A stretch of DNA of 64,000 nt from NCBI GenBank assembly GCA_905220665.1, contig CAJNAR010000013.1:1-64000 (forward strand). The letters are read 5' to 3'. The position numbers and the translations under genes were made by a program. This stretch comes from Albugo candida (taxonomy: Eukaryota; Oomycota; Peronosporomycetes; Albuginales; Albuginaceae). A model generated the notes under the pieces. It saw only the letters and a program-made list of their open reading frames with translations, made no database searches and was not told the origin of the DNA. This document shows positions 22,953 to 34,815 of the stretch, one piece after another. How positions within the stretch are numbered: position 1 is the first letter of the stretch; the number at the start of each line of letters is the position of its first letter.

Positions 22953-25900
22953 TCTGGTTCTTCTACTTAATCCTCATTTTATAAATAAAATGAGTTAATG
23001 AGAGATGCTCTCAACTTTGCTTTACATTAATTTTGTCCGTTAAACCACGTTTAGTGTGCCAAGCAAAAGTATTTATAACACTTGGTGCGATTCCTGATTA
23101 TGAGACGCTTATGATGAGCAACGACTTATACGTATTTTTCTTACGATAATCTTTTCTATTTGCTGCATTGAACTTATTATAACGGGGTGGATCATGTAGC
23201 CCGGACATACTGTATAAGAATGGCCGGTTCATTCCAACAGCCCCATTAAAAAGAAAAACATTATCTCAAGCTAGGATTCGAAAAGAAGTACTGAACCATT
23301 TTGATCGTGAACATAGCAGCGCTAGATTTTTTTAAGCATATGCATACTTCCTTCATTCAAATTACGAATGAGCGCAGGATCATGATATCGCTCTGATGAC
23401 TCACTTGATGCTTATAATTTCGTTAGCTGTTCTACGACACTCAGGGCCTTCTCATGTGCCAGTTTGATCGAAAGAGGATGGCAAAATATGAACATACGCC
23501 TTATTGCATGGCCTGAGGAAATTATGAGCTTAGGTAACAGGGAGAATTTTGTAAGCTTAAATTCTTATGCTGAAGTGCAAGCTGAGTGAAGGAGGAGTTC
23601 TGACAAGAAAATGGAACTTATAAGACATAAATGCTGATATATAATCGAAACGTCACTCAGTGTCGATAAGCAACACTGACAGAGATCTAGACTCGCCTTT
23701 TCGTTTCTGAATAATATGTCTACGTCTATCGAAAAAGTAAGACTCGTTTACATGGAGCACAGGCCACTTTCACAGCGCCATGAACACAATAACTGAGGAA
23801 TTATTCACGATTTGCTATATTACGCAGCAATAAGCCCTGATACACGGATAATATTCATGTTCTTAATTGATAATATGCTGCGCGTGATAGAGGTAGGAGG
23901 TAGTGACGATTAAAGTGAATCGGACATATTACCATTATCTTTTTGTGTATTGCCTGTTGAGAATTCCCACTTCAGAAACTTGTTCCCGATTTTGTTGCGG
24001 TGGTGTAAATTGTTGTGTCATGGGAGCTTTAACATTCATCCAACACTGTCTTTCCAATTCAGCCGAGACGGCTTCAAGAATTGTGCCACTGTGATTTTCA
24101 TAGCTAGCAATGAGCTTTTCATGAATGTGGGCACAATCCGGCCTCCTGATCAGCCCGCTTCGAAAAATAAATTGAAATGATGACAATGTGATTACAGCTT
24201 AATGACAATCGAAATCAAGATAACTTTGAAGAGGCACTTTTATTGAATGGTGAGCATGGAGCCTGTTCATGGGAACGTGATGACTTGAATATCGACTTGA
24301 TTGATTTATAATCTGTCATTGTCTTCTGGTTATTGCTGATCTCCTGCTTTAACGCCACATTGTGCACATGGAGAAAAGCTACGGAAGCTCTCTGTTTTCT
24401 TGAGGTGTGGCCGACAAGTGCTATGATGTTACCTCAACGAGCGATTGGATTCTTTCCCTTGGAAACTCTTCCAAGTAACAAATCAGATATTCTGAGTCTA
24501 GTCCTGGATATCCATTTTTCATCTATTGAATACAATTTGATGCCCCACACAAAATTTTAATAATATCGGACGGAGTAAACGACAACTACTATTATACAGA
24601 CGCTCAATGGTGCTGAAGTTGTCACAGAGCTGGCAGAAACTGACTTGTCAATTTCTTCAAAGTGTGCTATCGCCGGACGGATGTTCTCTTTTAACGCTTT
24701 CTTTCGTAGAAGTCTTGACTGAGTGATGCAAGACAACTAAAAATCTAGATTTATCAATCTGTGTCTGATTGATTGGCTGACCCACGCAGACGCAGTTGGG
24801 TCTTTTTCACGAAATATGTGAAGTTGGCTGACGAATTTCAGTACCAGATTCGTCTTCTGTTGGCTAGTCCTGTAGCAGTGCGCTCAAAAAGGACGGGTCA
24901 CGAGTACGTTGGTGCATTGATGAAAGGATAAGTCGTTTTGTGTTCTCAGAGCTGCTTACAGAGACTATCGTCTTCCGGGTTCCTGTTAAGTACATTGACA
25001 CACTAGTATTGAATGAAACAAAACCAGCGAGACTACATAAATATGAAGGATGTTAATCCCAGCGCGTGGAAAAACAAAAATCAATCGTACACGAAATGTT
25101 TTGCAGCAATTCAGTGACTTTCAGCACTTGTTTTGAGCAAATTGAACATTTGTCGAATAAAAATGAAGGGTTAAGTGCATTTAGCGACTCAATCAAGAAA
25201 AAAAACAGTTGTTTAGCAAGCAAATTCAAGTGCAGATCAAACAACAATGAGTTTTGAGACCTATGTACACATTCCAGACACTCCGTACAAGTGCATTCTG
25301 CCTATTTCGACTTTGATAAATAGTGTAACATATTTTCGGATTCGTATCGAAAATAGGGCAGAACAATGATGGAATGAATCTAGGGAATCTGCTCAGCATT
25401 ATAATTATTTATGATCTTAGCGAAGAATGAGGCCGTCTATAAATCGTATCTTGCAAGCAAGTCTTAATATTTCGACTGACAGCGAATCTAAAGGCAATCA
25501 ATCTAATAACAGTTCACTGGCGAGCCCACTGGCGTTTATAAAAGTCGTTCTGGCTAGTTTATAACTGCGAAGCGGTGAGACCAAGTGAAGCTTAGACAGC
25601 AAATGGAGTTATCTTGGGATCAGCTGATGTAGTTGCGATAGTTTCTAGAACTTTCGGGTCTATTAGATACTAAAATATTAGGATTTGCGGAGTATAGTGT
25701 TGATTGAAATCCAAAAAATTCACCTTCATCACAGATTCGACGTACGATGGGGCGATGAAGTCGTATCTGATCGATTCATGGCGTTCACAAGTGGTGCTTT
25801 TCGAAAGTCCATGTGAGATGGCAACAGATGAGAAAGAATCATTTGCTTGGCATAACGTGCAAGGAATTAAAAGTTCTTTGCTGAGAGCCAGATACTTGCG

Positions 25901-28854
25901 CATTTCACGGATGGTTTCATACGTTTAAATCATTGATTACATGATATCTCGATAGAGCAGACACGTTGCAACGTTGGTCAATATTGCTAGAATTTTTCGA
26001 TGTATCGTGGATCATGTGACTAGTAAGGAGTCTGTCTGTCTAATTCTAGCATTTTTGAACCTTGTCAACTGTTATGGGCTGTGCTCCTTGTATAACAAAT
26101 TTGTACAAACAGCAATCTATCTTGATTTCTAACCGATGGCTTTCTGGGTCAAAATCGCAGAAATGACTTTCATTCGTAGACGTCTCCTTACCCCTGTTGA
26201 TGTCATCACTAGCAAAGGTATCCCTACAACGCACCTTAATCATTTCTTGTCACTCTTTATAAATGCCAATCATTGCCCGCGTGATATTCGTAGCGGAGGT
26301 TACGACAGCATCGAATAGCCTTCGAGATGCTTGACATAGATGACGATAAAAATGTTTGCAAATCAGAGACCTTGAATCCGGTTATCTTTTTCTCAGTTAT
26401 CAACAAATGCTTTTCAGCTTACGGAGAACTGCGAATGATGGCAGCTATCGAGGAATACGCTTTTCGAACTTGATTTGAGTCTATTTATTCAGGAGGTCAT
26501 ATAATGATGTCAGTACATTTGCTTCTTGTGTCTCTGAACCCACTTTAAGTGCGTCCACTCTTATGAAGTTATCTTGCAATAGAAATGATGCCAAAAGCTA
26601 TTCTTACACCTTCTCATTATCTCAACACAGTATTTTAGTCTAGGAAAATTACAAGAGGACACAGATTGGCCGTGATCAAAAGAGTATTGCACATCATGTA
26701 AATTCAAGGTCGAATTACAATTTAATGGCCTGACATTAGAGCCGATACGTAGCGACCTTATGGATCGCAAGCTCAAGTCCTTAGCAGCACAAACTCCTCA
26801 ACGACCTCTACAATGTCATTACTAGATTTGAAGTAAGATAGATTCATCAGTAATCGTTTTTAAGACAGTAAATCAGATGTGGACACAAGTGATCAGAGTA
26901 TCTCATCGGCTATCCAGAGTTTTCTATTCATCGCGGTCTGATTGTCAATTTACCAAAAGGAAGGGTAATCTACTTGATTGGTGGTAGCTGCCGAAGTGAG
27001 TACATTATCCTTATTTCTCTACTCGACCTTTCTCTACACGTAGCCTAGCTGCTGCGTACCGTCTCTATCCCTGACGTACCACCCACGTCGTGATTATACC
27101 GCGAAAATGGATGCCTGCTGCGTTTCGAACCCAGCAAGGGTACATCTCTTTTCAACACTGATACTTCGCAAGTACTGCCAATCTTTCCCCAAAACATTGC
27201 CAGCTATCATCAAATTCAATCATTAGTACACTAACATAATCGCAATGCAAGGAATCTTTGGCGTATTCGTTATCAATCATGCGACCGTATTTGATACTAT
27301 CGTGGGTTTTTGTTTATTGTCTGTCTTTCGTATGTATCACATACATGTACGATCTTGGTCCAACACAAATGCAAATTCAGCTCAAGACATGCGGTATGTG
27401 ATCACAGAAATCATTGAAGCAAATAGTGAGAAGGTTACATCAAGAAGCCCTCAGAATTAGATGCAAGGTTGGCGTCGTAGAAAATAATATATCAGCTGCT
27501 CATCTCGGTGCCCCCATTTTTCTGTTGCGGAATGAGACCATTACTGCCAAAAATTGGAATCCTCTAGATAAGCTTGCTGGAGTCTTACCTTATAATGAAA
27601 TGCGAAGCATAACGGAACGGAATGCCTTATTTAGGATTATTTGAGATTCTTCCGTGATCGGATAGTAGGAAGTACGCAGCATTACGACCAGGCAAATTAC
27701 AATTTCTGCATGAACCAAATCTACCTCATTTAAAACTATCATTGCCACAACATGAATTCTTATGGATCGTATGGCCTATGCTTCCAACTACTTGCACACT
27801 GAGGAATTTATCGTTCACCATCACGATGCCCTCCATCCACGTTGATATAACTTCATTGCATCAAGGGCTAACACGAGAACGAACGATTGAAGAAGAAAAA
27901 ATTTGATCTATCTGGATAGAGCCCAAATGCTCACAATGTAATGCATAGACCTCCTGGATTTATGACAATTAGACTATCGGACAGCTATGATCAAGTCACG
28001 AAGATAATTTGCATCCAATCGATTCTTATAATGCACTCGTTGTCAACAATGACCTCAGCCGTGGTACGACACTCCAACTTTATAATACTGTCATTATGGA
28101 AAGGATTGCCTGGTTTTTCGTAAATTACCTGATCGCGAGGTAGCGGAATAACTGTGTGACACAAACACATTTCTCCCATAAGATCGGTTCATACAGAAAA
28201 ACCAACACCCTTCACAGAAGATTCATCAGTGTGCAGTACATTACAGGCAGTCGAAGAATATCAATACATATTTGAATTCAACCAAGCGATGTAAAGACAC
28301 GCAAGAAGCGTCTTAGCTCTGCGTATCGAATCTCTGGGGCTTGAGAAAAGTTTCGACAAATGAAGCAAGGTACTCCTCTATCGTTACAGCTTCGATCTCA
28401 CACATACGACACCCACAAAGGCAACACGTATTGCTTCAGATCTGTTAAAAATTAGCAGTACGAGCGAACAGATGCAAGCGGCTCATGTCTGCGCTGTTTA
28501 TATGCACGGCTCATATGAGCGCTCTCCGATGGCAACGTCTTTTTGATGCAATTATTTTGCTATCCGCTATGACATGTGATCGCTGCACTTCGCTTTCTCC
28601 AGCTTCATCTTTCTCAAAAACGCTATTTCCAACGCTATGCCTTCTTCTCATTCAAAGTCAGATCTCGCATTACAATTTGCAGCTACTACTGTCCGTTAAT
28701 CGCCGCAAACCTTTACGAGATCATGCCATTTCCCGATAAGCGCTCTTCAGACATTGTGATGAAATAGCTTGCAAGTTTAATTGCAGCAGGTAGAACGTAC
28801 CTCTTCACGAAGTGACTCGGTATACTGTCGTAAGGATATCGATACTGCGACCTA
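22953..28854. other. Gene-poor stretch with possible decayed exons
   Basis: No gene is supported across about 5.9 kb. A few segments read like former exons, for example about 24040-24180 followed after a possible intron by 24197-24311 (LNDNRNQDNFEEALLLNGEH), and 25715-25925, but none has a family match or a complete model. A T-arm-like sequence at 27115-27140 is not part of a tRNA. The change from this sparse DNA to compact genes occurs at about 28.85 kb. Confidence 0.45.
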
Positions 28855-29771
28855 ATGACCGATGCTGCTAGTAGTGAGCCTAAGGTGTTATATTGCATTC
28901 GCCATGGAGAGTCTATGTACAATGAATGGAGAAAGCGTAGCCTTTTAAATTTCTCGTGGATTTATGTTCGAGATCCAATGATCTTTGATTCCCCACTGAC
29001 ATCAAAAGGGCAGAAAGAAGTCAGTAACGAATACGGTAATTCGACTAATGCTAATTGTTACACTAAAGCTAGGCTCAACTCCTTTGCCAAAAGATAAAGA
29101 GAGAGGACATTCACACAAAAGTACAAGTGGTCAGTGTTTCTATAAGTACTGCCTGTCAATCAAGTGTGCTCACATACTTGAAAATAAAGATTGTTTGTAG
29201 TCCGCTTACAAGAGCTATACAGACGGCTTTGGAAGCGTTCAAAGGATGTGAAATACCTATAGTTTGTACGTTTTGAAACATCACGCGCCTACATTTTTTA
29301 TCTGGTAGCGTCTCTAGTGGAACCTCTCTGCCGAGAAGAGCTCGGTACCGCATGTGACGTTGGAAGCTCACCTGACGGTAAGTCTATATCATCGTCTGAT
29401 TTACACAAATATCATCTGAATGGAAGATGCTAGAGCTCGAAAAGGCATTTTCGCATGCATCCGAAGCTCTAGACTTTTCGAATCTTGCGTTGCTTTGGTG
29501 GTTGCCTTCATCCAAGCAAGCTGACTCTAATGGCTCTATACAGCTACCGAAAACTCCAAGTGAAGTAACACTGATACGTGAATGCAAGAAGGAGTTGGAA
29601 AGACGTATTGAGGAGTTTGTCAAGAGTCTAATGGCATTACCTCAGCAACACATCGCCATAGTGGGGCATAGTGGTTACTTTAAGAAGATGTTACGCATGC
29701 AACGCAAACTCAACAACTGTGAGATGCATATTGTGACACTTGATCAGGTCATTCTCAAGAATCAACTTTGA
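28855..29771 (+). CDS. Histidine phosphatase (phosphoglycerate-mutase-like)
   Basis: A four-exon model gives 249 residues: 28855-29035, 29104-29265, 29309-29377 and 29434-29771. All junctions keep frame and use GT..AG introns of 68, 43 and 56 bp. The first exon has the catalytic motif CIRHGES, in which His17 is the residue phosphorylated in this superfamily. The second has VCSPLTRAIQTAL, the third PLCREELGTACDVGSSP, and the last a WW near the start plus IAVVGHSGYF-type sequence (IAIVGHSGYF) carrying the second catalytic His. This is the arrangement of small cytosolic phosphoglycerate-mutase-like phosphatases, common in oomycetes and plants. The substrate cannot be told from sequence. The acceptor of intron 1 is the least certain; an extra intron before IVCSPL is possible. 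It is the first conserved gene in from the telomere. Confidence 0.8.
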
Positions 29772-30068
29772 TGTGGTCCTTGATAGTGCTAATATAAAAT
29801 GACTGCAATAGAACTGTTGAAGCTTCGTATCAGTTTGAGGTCACTATCGCAGACTCAGCGCAGCATGTTGCCATTTTGACTGAATTGAATTAGAACCTTG
29901 GCATACATAGCTCGTGTCAAGCCAGTTTGGGTGTGAGTCGCTCAGTAGTTGGTCCTTCGAGTGCATGTGCACGGTGAACGCACAGTAATTATTGCTATAT
30001 TTGTAGTAGATAAAGCCGGGTAGATTACTATCAAAGAAAGAAATGGGGATGCAGTATGTGTGTAAATT

Positions 30069-31184
30069 TTACGTGCGCAGAGTACATTTTGACTTCTGGC
30101 TTGCAGTCTCTTGCTGGTTTGTATTCTTTTCAGTGGAGTCACTACCTCCGGAGTTATCCGTGGTACTCTCCTCTTCATTCCCTTTGTCACCAGCTGGGTA
30201 TACTTCTCCCGCACCTTTTGAAGTGGTTTCTTCTTCAAGTTTTGCGGCAGTATCAGGCTTTGTTGTAGTCTCAGGCTTTGTTGCAGTCTCAGGCTTTGTT
30301 GTAGTCTCAGGCGGTGGTGTGGTCTCAGGCGGCGATGTGGTCTCAGGCGCTGGTTTAGTCTCTGACGGTGGTGTGGTCTCAGGCGCTGGTTTAGTCTCTG
30401 ACGGTGGTGTGGTCTCAGGCGCTGGTTTGGTATCAGGATTTGGTGTGGCGTCGTTTTTTGTGTCAAGCTGGGTTCCTTCATTAACGTTTGTTTTAGTTGG
30501 ATCGGAATACTCATTACTTCCCTCAGTAGACTCCTTATTCCCTGACGAGCTTGACTTAACTGGAAATGCATTTGTGTACACTTGCCAGCCGGCACCGTGC
30601 ATTGCCACCCAATAGAACCACACCTTTTTTGCTTTGCTGCATGTATCAAAATCGATCGGAATCACTGCAGGTTTACCGGTAAATTTGAAATGACAATTCA
30701 ATTCATACACTACTTCTTTTTCGTCGCACATGACAGAGCATGGACCATGATGACCAAGATCATTTCCAAATATGAGAGTCTTGTTGATGACGACAGACGC
30801 CATTTGGTCTGGTAATGTGTATCCGTCTATAGGTGTTGCCCCCGGTTCTACCACTTGATTTTTGCGGATAAACTCTGCAAGCGTGGCATACTTGTATTTA
30901 GCCTTCATGCACTTGTCGTAATTTGCGACATTTGTTTCTGGTCCAGTCGACAGCTCGTATCCTGGGCACATACGGGTACCATTTACAATCGCGGAATATG
31001 CTGTTGTATCAACTCCTGCCTTAAATACACATAGTGGATCATATCCTTTTTCGGTCTTATACACTAAGTGTCCATGTCCATTGATTGTTGGAATTGCAGA
31101 CCATAAAATAATACTTAATACGCGATGAATCGACGCAGATATGATTGGTTTTGATTGAATTGCAAACGCTTCTGAAGCAGACAT
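30069..31184 (-). CDS. Secreted AA17-like lytic polysaccharide monooxygenase 1
   Basis: The protein has 371 residues. A hydrophobic leader (about 20-34) ends just before HGHLVY, so signal cleavage would expose His37 as the N-terminal histidine of a copper 'histidine brace'. The domain (37-210) contains GHHGPCSVMC, placing a second His before Gly-Pro-Cys, and FYWVAMHGAGWQVY, whose Tyr could be the axial ligand. These match, from memory, the oomycete family AA17, LPMOs that oxidatively cleave pectic homogalacturonan during plant infection. After the domain comes a 160-residue tail rich in Pro, Thr, Glu and Lys with 12-residue repeats (SETKPAPETTPP), ending SKCTLRT. Intronless. It differs strongly from the two neighbouring paralogues in tail and sequence, so it is an older duplicate. 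No biochemical role is proven here. Confidence 0.75.
   Translation of the reverse strand: MSASEAFAIQSKPIISASIHRVLSIILWSAIPTINGHGHLVYKTEKGYDPLCVFKAGVDTTAYSAIVNGTRMCPGYELSTGPETNVANYDKCMKAKYKYATLAEFIRKNQVVEPGATPIDGYTLPDQMASVVINKTLIFGNDLGHHGPCSVMCDEKEVVYELNCHFKFTGKPAVIPIDFDTCSKAKKVWFYWVAMHGAGWQVYTNAFPVKSSSSGNKESTEGSNEYSDPTKTNVNEGTQLDTKNDATPNPDTKPAPETTPPSETKPAPETTPPSETKPAPETTSPPETTPPPETTTKPETATKPETTTKPDTAAKLEEETTSKGAGEVYPAGDKGNEEESTTDNSGGSDSTEKNTNQQETASQKSKCTLRT
30247..30430 (-). repeat. In-frame tandem repeats in the LPMO 1 tail
   Basis: A 36-bp unit with starts at 30342, 30378 and 30414 (CTCAGGCGCTGGTTT..) encodes 12 residues. It is preceded by shorter degenerate units encoding TKPETTTKPE-type sequence. 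All unit lengths are multiples of three, so copy number can change without breaking the gene. Confidence 0.85.
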
Positions 31185-32839
31185 TTCTTGTCCGCGAGTG
31201 TATTTCGATAGTGAGAGATGTTGACAGGAGTGTGTCCCCTCAGTAACAGGTCAGCATTGTCACCTCACGACGGTACTTACTCGTGATGGTGATTATAATA
31301 CGTTTATCTGACGTGTACTCTCTTCTCCAGTCTTTTTCTTAGCCCGCATGATCTCCCGCTGCTGCCACATAATGAATGACGTCAACCGTACCCTTTCGTA
31401 TCAAAACTGTTTCGTCGAAAATGTGTAATCTTGATTATTGTATACTGGTAAACGTTATACTATCGTAAAACCTGATACGTGTCCAAACGACTTGATTGAG
31501 GACGAACTAGACAAGGCACGTGTCATTGGGAGAATAAGGAATTGACAGGTAATCATAGACAGGAGGAGGTCGAGACAGTATACAAAATTGCCGAAGAGTA
31601 TACCCTCTTTTTTACCATAATGCTTTGGGCCACGCAATAGCAAGCAATCTAGCAGCTTTTTGCCGATCAAGCATGAATCACTGCAGATGATGCTTTTCAT
31701 GTGTTAGCTACACAGATCTCATGATCTCATATTCTGAGTGTGTTTCTACCAAAATTCTCCCTTTTACTGCAATGTCATAGTCCGCAGCTTCTTTGTACTT
31801 TTTACAATTTTCAAGTGCAAATTTCTCTGAATTACATTAGTCACTGTCAAATTGATGCGCATGCCCGAAGTGAGAGCGTTACTGCATTTTTGTGAATGAT
31901 GAAGAGCCCAATTTGCATAGATACCTGAGCTCTTGCCATTTAAAGGTGTTCGTAGTCTATTGCATCATCGCAACTCATCCAATGACTTACTTTTATGCTA
32001 CGCAAAGACACGGAGAAATGCGTGCTCGAGGTGCCAGAGCCAGTGGTGGCCAAAGTCGTATAAGTTGAGTCAGGATGGTCTAAAAGCAGCAAAGGAGAAT
32101 CCAATCATGTAATTAGCAGATTGATAGCTCTGGTTGAGCGTACGGCTGCAGATGAGAAGCGTTTTGTCAAGCTGCAAATTGTGCCGCCGTAACACTTTAT
32201 GAGTACGTCGTGCAGCTTGCGATGACATCTTAATTCAACACGCTCGAATACTTTCCATGCAGACAATTGAACGCTTGATCACACACTTAAGGTCACATTC
32301 TTGCATCATAACATATCCAGTTCGAGAATACATGTGCATCTGTGCACGCATTGAAAATAGACTTGTGCTGTACGCAATTTTCGTGTGTATTAAAAGCTTT
32401 GACTTTGTAATATGAGGAAAAACTACTTTCCAGCTTTGCATTCATTGAACGAATCGCGACTTCAGTTGACTGTGTGCAATACTGCGACGTGATTTGTATC
32501 AGTCACAAAACTGCTTCCTACAGAGCTTCCTACAGCGCTGTGTGGTCATCGGCTGAACGTATAGATCAAACTTTATTATGATTTTCGATTAAATGTCTCG
32601 AGGCAGATCACGTCCAGATGGTAGATACAAATACCTGTATGACGCATACACAATCAATCTGTATCACAATTAGTTCACACTCATACATCAGCTTTGCTCG
32701 TGAAAATCGCAGCCATTACTTGCTCACAATTTACACAGTAGTACTTAGAGAATTGAATTGGTTGTAAATTAGTTTGTTAGTAAAAAATGCTGTCGAAAAG
32801 TCTAATATGCTTGAACGGTACGATTGTGAGCAATTGCGA
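31185..32839. other. Intergenic region between LPMO 1 and LPMO 2
   Basis: About 1.65 kb without a supported gene. The half next to LPMO 1 holds that gene's promoter side. From about 32060 onward the sequence is the 3' flank of LPMO 2 and is a diverged copy of 34140-34815, sharing for example 'ggacgcttgatcac'-like and 'aaggtcacattcttg' blocks. Confidence 0.55.
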
Positions 32840-33892
32840 CTATTGGCGGAGCGTGCATCGACTAGCGGGCGGTGCAGGCGTATTACTTTCTTCGGTTTTA
32901 TCATAATTGTCTCCGCTTTCAGGTTGCCCGCCTTGCTGAGTACCTTGGTGCTCAACACTTGGTCCGCCTGATTGTTGGCCACCTTGTTGAGGAGCTGGTT
33001 GTTTTTCTGCTTCTTGAGGTGGTGGTTGTTCTGCTTCTTTGGGCGGTGGTTGGTCAGTTTCCTTGGGAGTTGGTGCGTCTTTCGGTGGAGTACCTTTATC
33101 TTGGCCGTATTCTCCTCCTCCATTCTCACCGCCCTTTTTCTCACTTTCCCCCTTCTTATCATCCCCACTGCCAGAAGCTTCGCCTCCTTTCTCACCTTCA
33201 CCTTTCTTATCATCCCCACCACCAGAAGCTTCGCCTCCTTTCTCACCTTCACCTTTCGTATCATCTCCACCGCCGGATGCTCCACCTCCTTCAACGCTTT
33301 TCACTTTGAATACGAAATTATAAACTTGAATTGCATCCGCTGAGTGCAATGCGACCCATAAGAACTGGCAAAGCGTGCCAATTATGACCTTTTCCAGATG
33401 TTTTAATGGAATGTGATCTCCTGGAGCGTCCTCAATACACTGCATCGAATCAAAAAGTACGACCGGTGCTTCATCTGGTAAGCCACATGTAAAGCTGCAA
33501 GGTCCCACGTGAGTCTTGGATAATGGCGTAACGGGAAATTTCGCGGTCAACTCGTAACTCTCCACTGAGGAACAGCTTGCGGTTTCAAATGTTGTGCCCT
33601 TGTTCCAAGTGGTATACTTTTTGACAAACGCGGGAAGCTGGCTTGACTTGAAATCCGTTTTTTTCGCCCATGCTGAGAATGCATCCCATGCAATTTCAGG
33701 GCCATATTTGTACTGACCCGCAGGATCAAAATCTGCTCCCTGCATCTTACCATTATTTCCATACATGTCGTTACCTTCGTTGTACACGCAAATTGACTTG
33801 CCACCTCCCGCAAGTCCAGGATGCGTATGGCCATGCACTGAAGTTTGTCGTAATAGAAATTGCAGAGCCGTAAATCGGGCAATCAGGTTCAT
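32840..33892 (-). CDS. Secreted AA17-like lytic polysaccharide monooxygenase 2
   Basis: The protein has 350 residues when started at ATG 33892, chosen because it gives a compact signal peptide (MNLIARFTALQFLLRQTSV) identical in layout to the neighbour. The frame is open 48 bases further upstream, but without need. Cleavage before HGHTHP leaves an N-terminal His (residue 20). The domain carries THVGPCSFTC, with the second His, and FLWVALHSADAIQVY, whose Tyr could be axial. It thus keeps the same brace-type landmarks as LPMO 1, fitting family AA17 (oomycete pectin-active LPMOs). The tail of about 150 residues starts with Gly/Glu/Lys/Asp repeats, passes through a Pro/Gln/Glu section, and ends SRCTLRQ. 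Intronless, minus strand, in a tandem duplication with LPMO 3. Substrate and copper binding are inferred only. Confidence 0.75.
   Translation of the reverse strand: MNLIARFTALQFLLRQTSVHGHTHPGLAGGGKSICVYNEGNDMYGNNGKMQGADFDPAGQYKYGPEIAWDAFSAWAKKTDFKSSQLPAFVKKYTTWNKGTTFETASCSSVESYELTAKFPVTPLSKTHVGPCSFTCGLPDEAPVVLFDSMQCIEDAPGDHIPLKHLEKVIIGTLCQFLWVALHSADAIQVYNFVFKVKSVEGGGASGGGDDTKGEGEKGGEASGGGDDKKGEGEKGGEASGSGDDKKGESEKKGGENGGGEYGQDKGTPPKDAPTPKETDQPPPKEAEQPPPQEAEKQPAPQQGGQQSGGPSVEHQGTQQGGQPESGDNYDKTEESNTPAPPASRCTLRQ
33132..33290 (-). repeat. 51-bp tandem repeats in the LPMO 2 tail
   Basis: Three copies of a 51-bp unit (for example CCTCCTTTCTCACCTTCACC at 33183 and 33234) encode 17 residues of the type GEKGGEASGGGDDKKGE. 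LPMO 3 has only about one such unit, so the duplicated genes differ in tail repeat number. Confidence 0.85.
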
Positions 33893-34815
33893 CTTTGACG
33901 TTACCAAATTGTGAATGAGAGATAAAAGCATTATTGTCAATCAACCGTTCCATGAAAACGTGTAGCAGTGACTCATTGAATATGCAGAAAGTAGAGATTG
34001 CTGACGTTCCATTCACATGGAATAGCTGTTTGGTCACGCGTGATCGTGAACTACCTCCCTCAGATTAGTTGTTGAACATTTTATGACTCCGAACGTAGGA
34101 ATCCGTGACGTGGTTTTGACACTATGACTGGATGCACATAACAACCCAGATTGGTCTAAGAGCATTCAATTATGTAATTAGCAGATTTACTGTCAATAAA
34201 ATTCTGGTTGTTGAGCTGCGAGTTGTATCACCGCAATATTGCGCGGTCTGCGATGAAATCGTATCTCAACACACTATACAAGTGCTCATGAAGACGTTTG
34301 GACGCTTGATCACGGATTAAAGGTCACATTCTTGTAGTCACAGCATCTCCCGCTCCAAAATACGAGTGCATCGATATAAAAAAAAGACTGATGCCGGATG
34401 CAGTTCTCGTGTGCATTCACAGCGTTTGCATTTAACTACGAAGAAACACTACTTTCCAGCTTCATCCATTGATTGAATCGTGCAAAGGTGCGATGTGATA
34501 TGTACTGGTCACAAAATTGCTTTCCAACGACGGTGTATAGCTATTGGAAGCGTATTGATCTAACTCTGGCTAGATGTTTCAGTGAGCTCACGTCCAGAAG
34601 ATAGCTATATATACATGTATGACGCAATAGAAACAATCTGTATATCAAACTTTTGATTGAGATTGCAATTTATTTATACTACTGCGTCGACTTATCCGGT
34701 GTAAAATCAATCATTACTTGATCATAATTCACATAATATTACTCAGAGAATTGTGGGATAATTCGTCAGAAAAATTGTATATTGAAAAGTCTAAATGTGC
34801 ATGCAAAATAAACGA

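Noticed and set aside
27060..27145. Possible tRNA (TTTCGAACCC B-box-like sequence)
   Set aside because: Neither strand folds into acceptor and anticodon stems around it.
30043..30615. 190-codon frame opposite the LPMO 1 tail (Val/Ser/Gly repeats)
   Set aside because: It is the antisense shadow of an in-frame repeat region; the minus-strand gene has a leader and a catalytic domain.
32872..33343. Open frames opposite the LPMO 2 tail
   Set aside because: They are shadows of the same GC-biased repeats and have no independent support.
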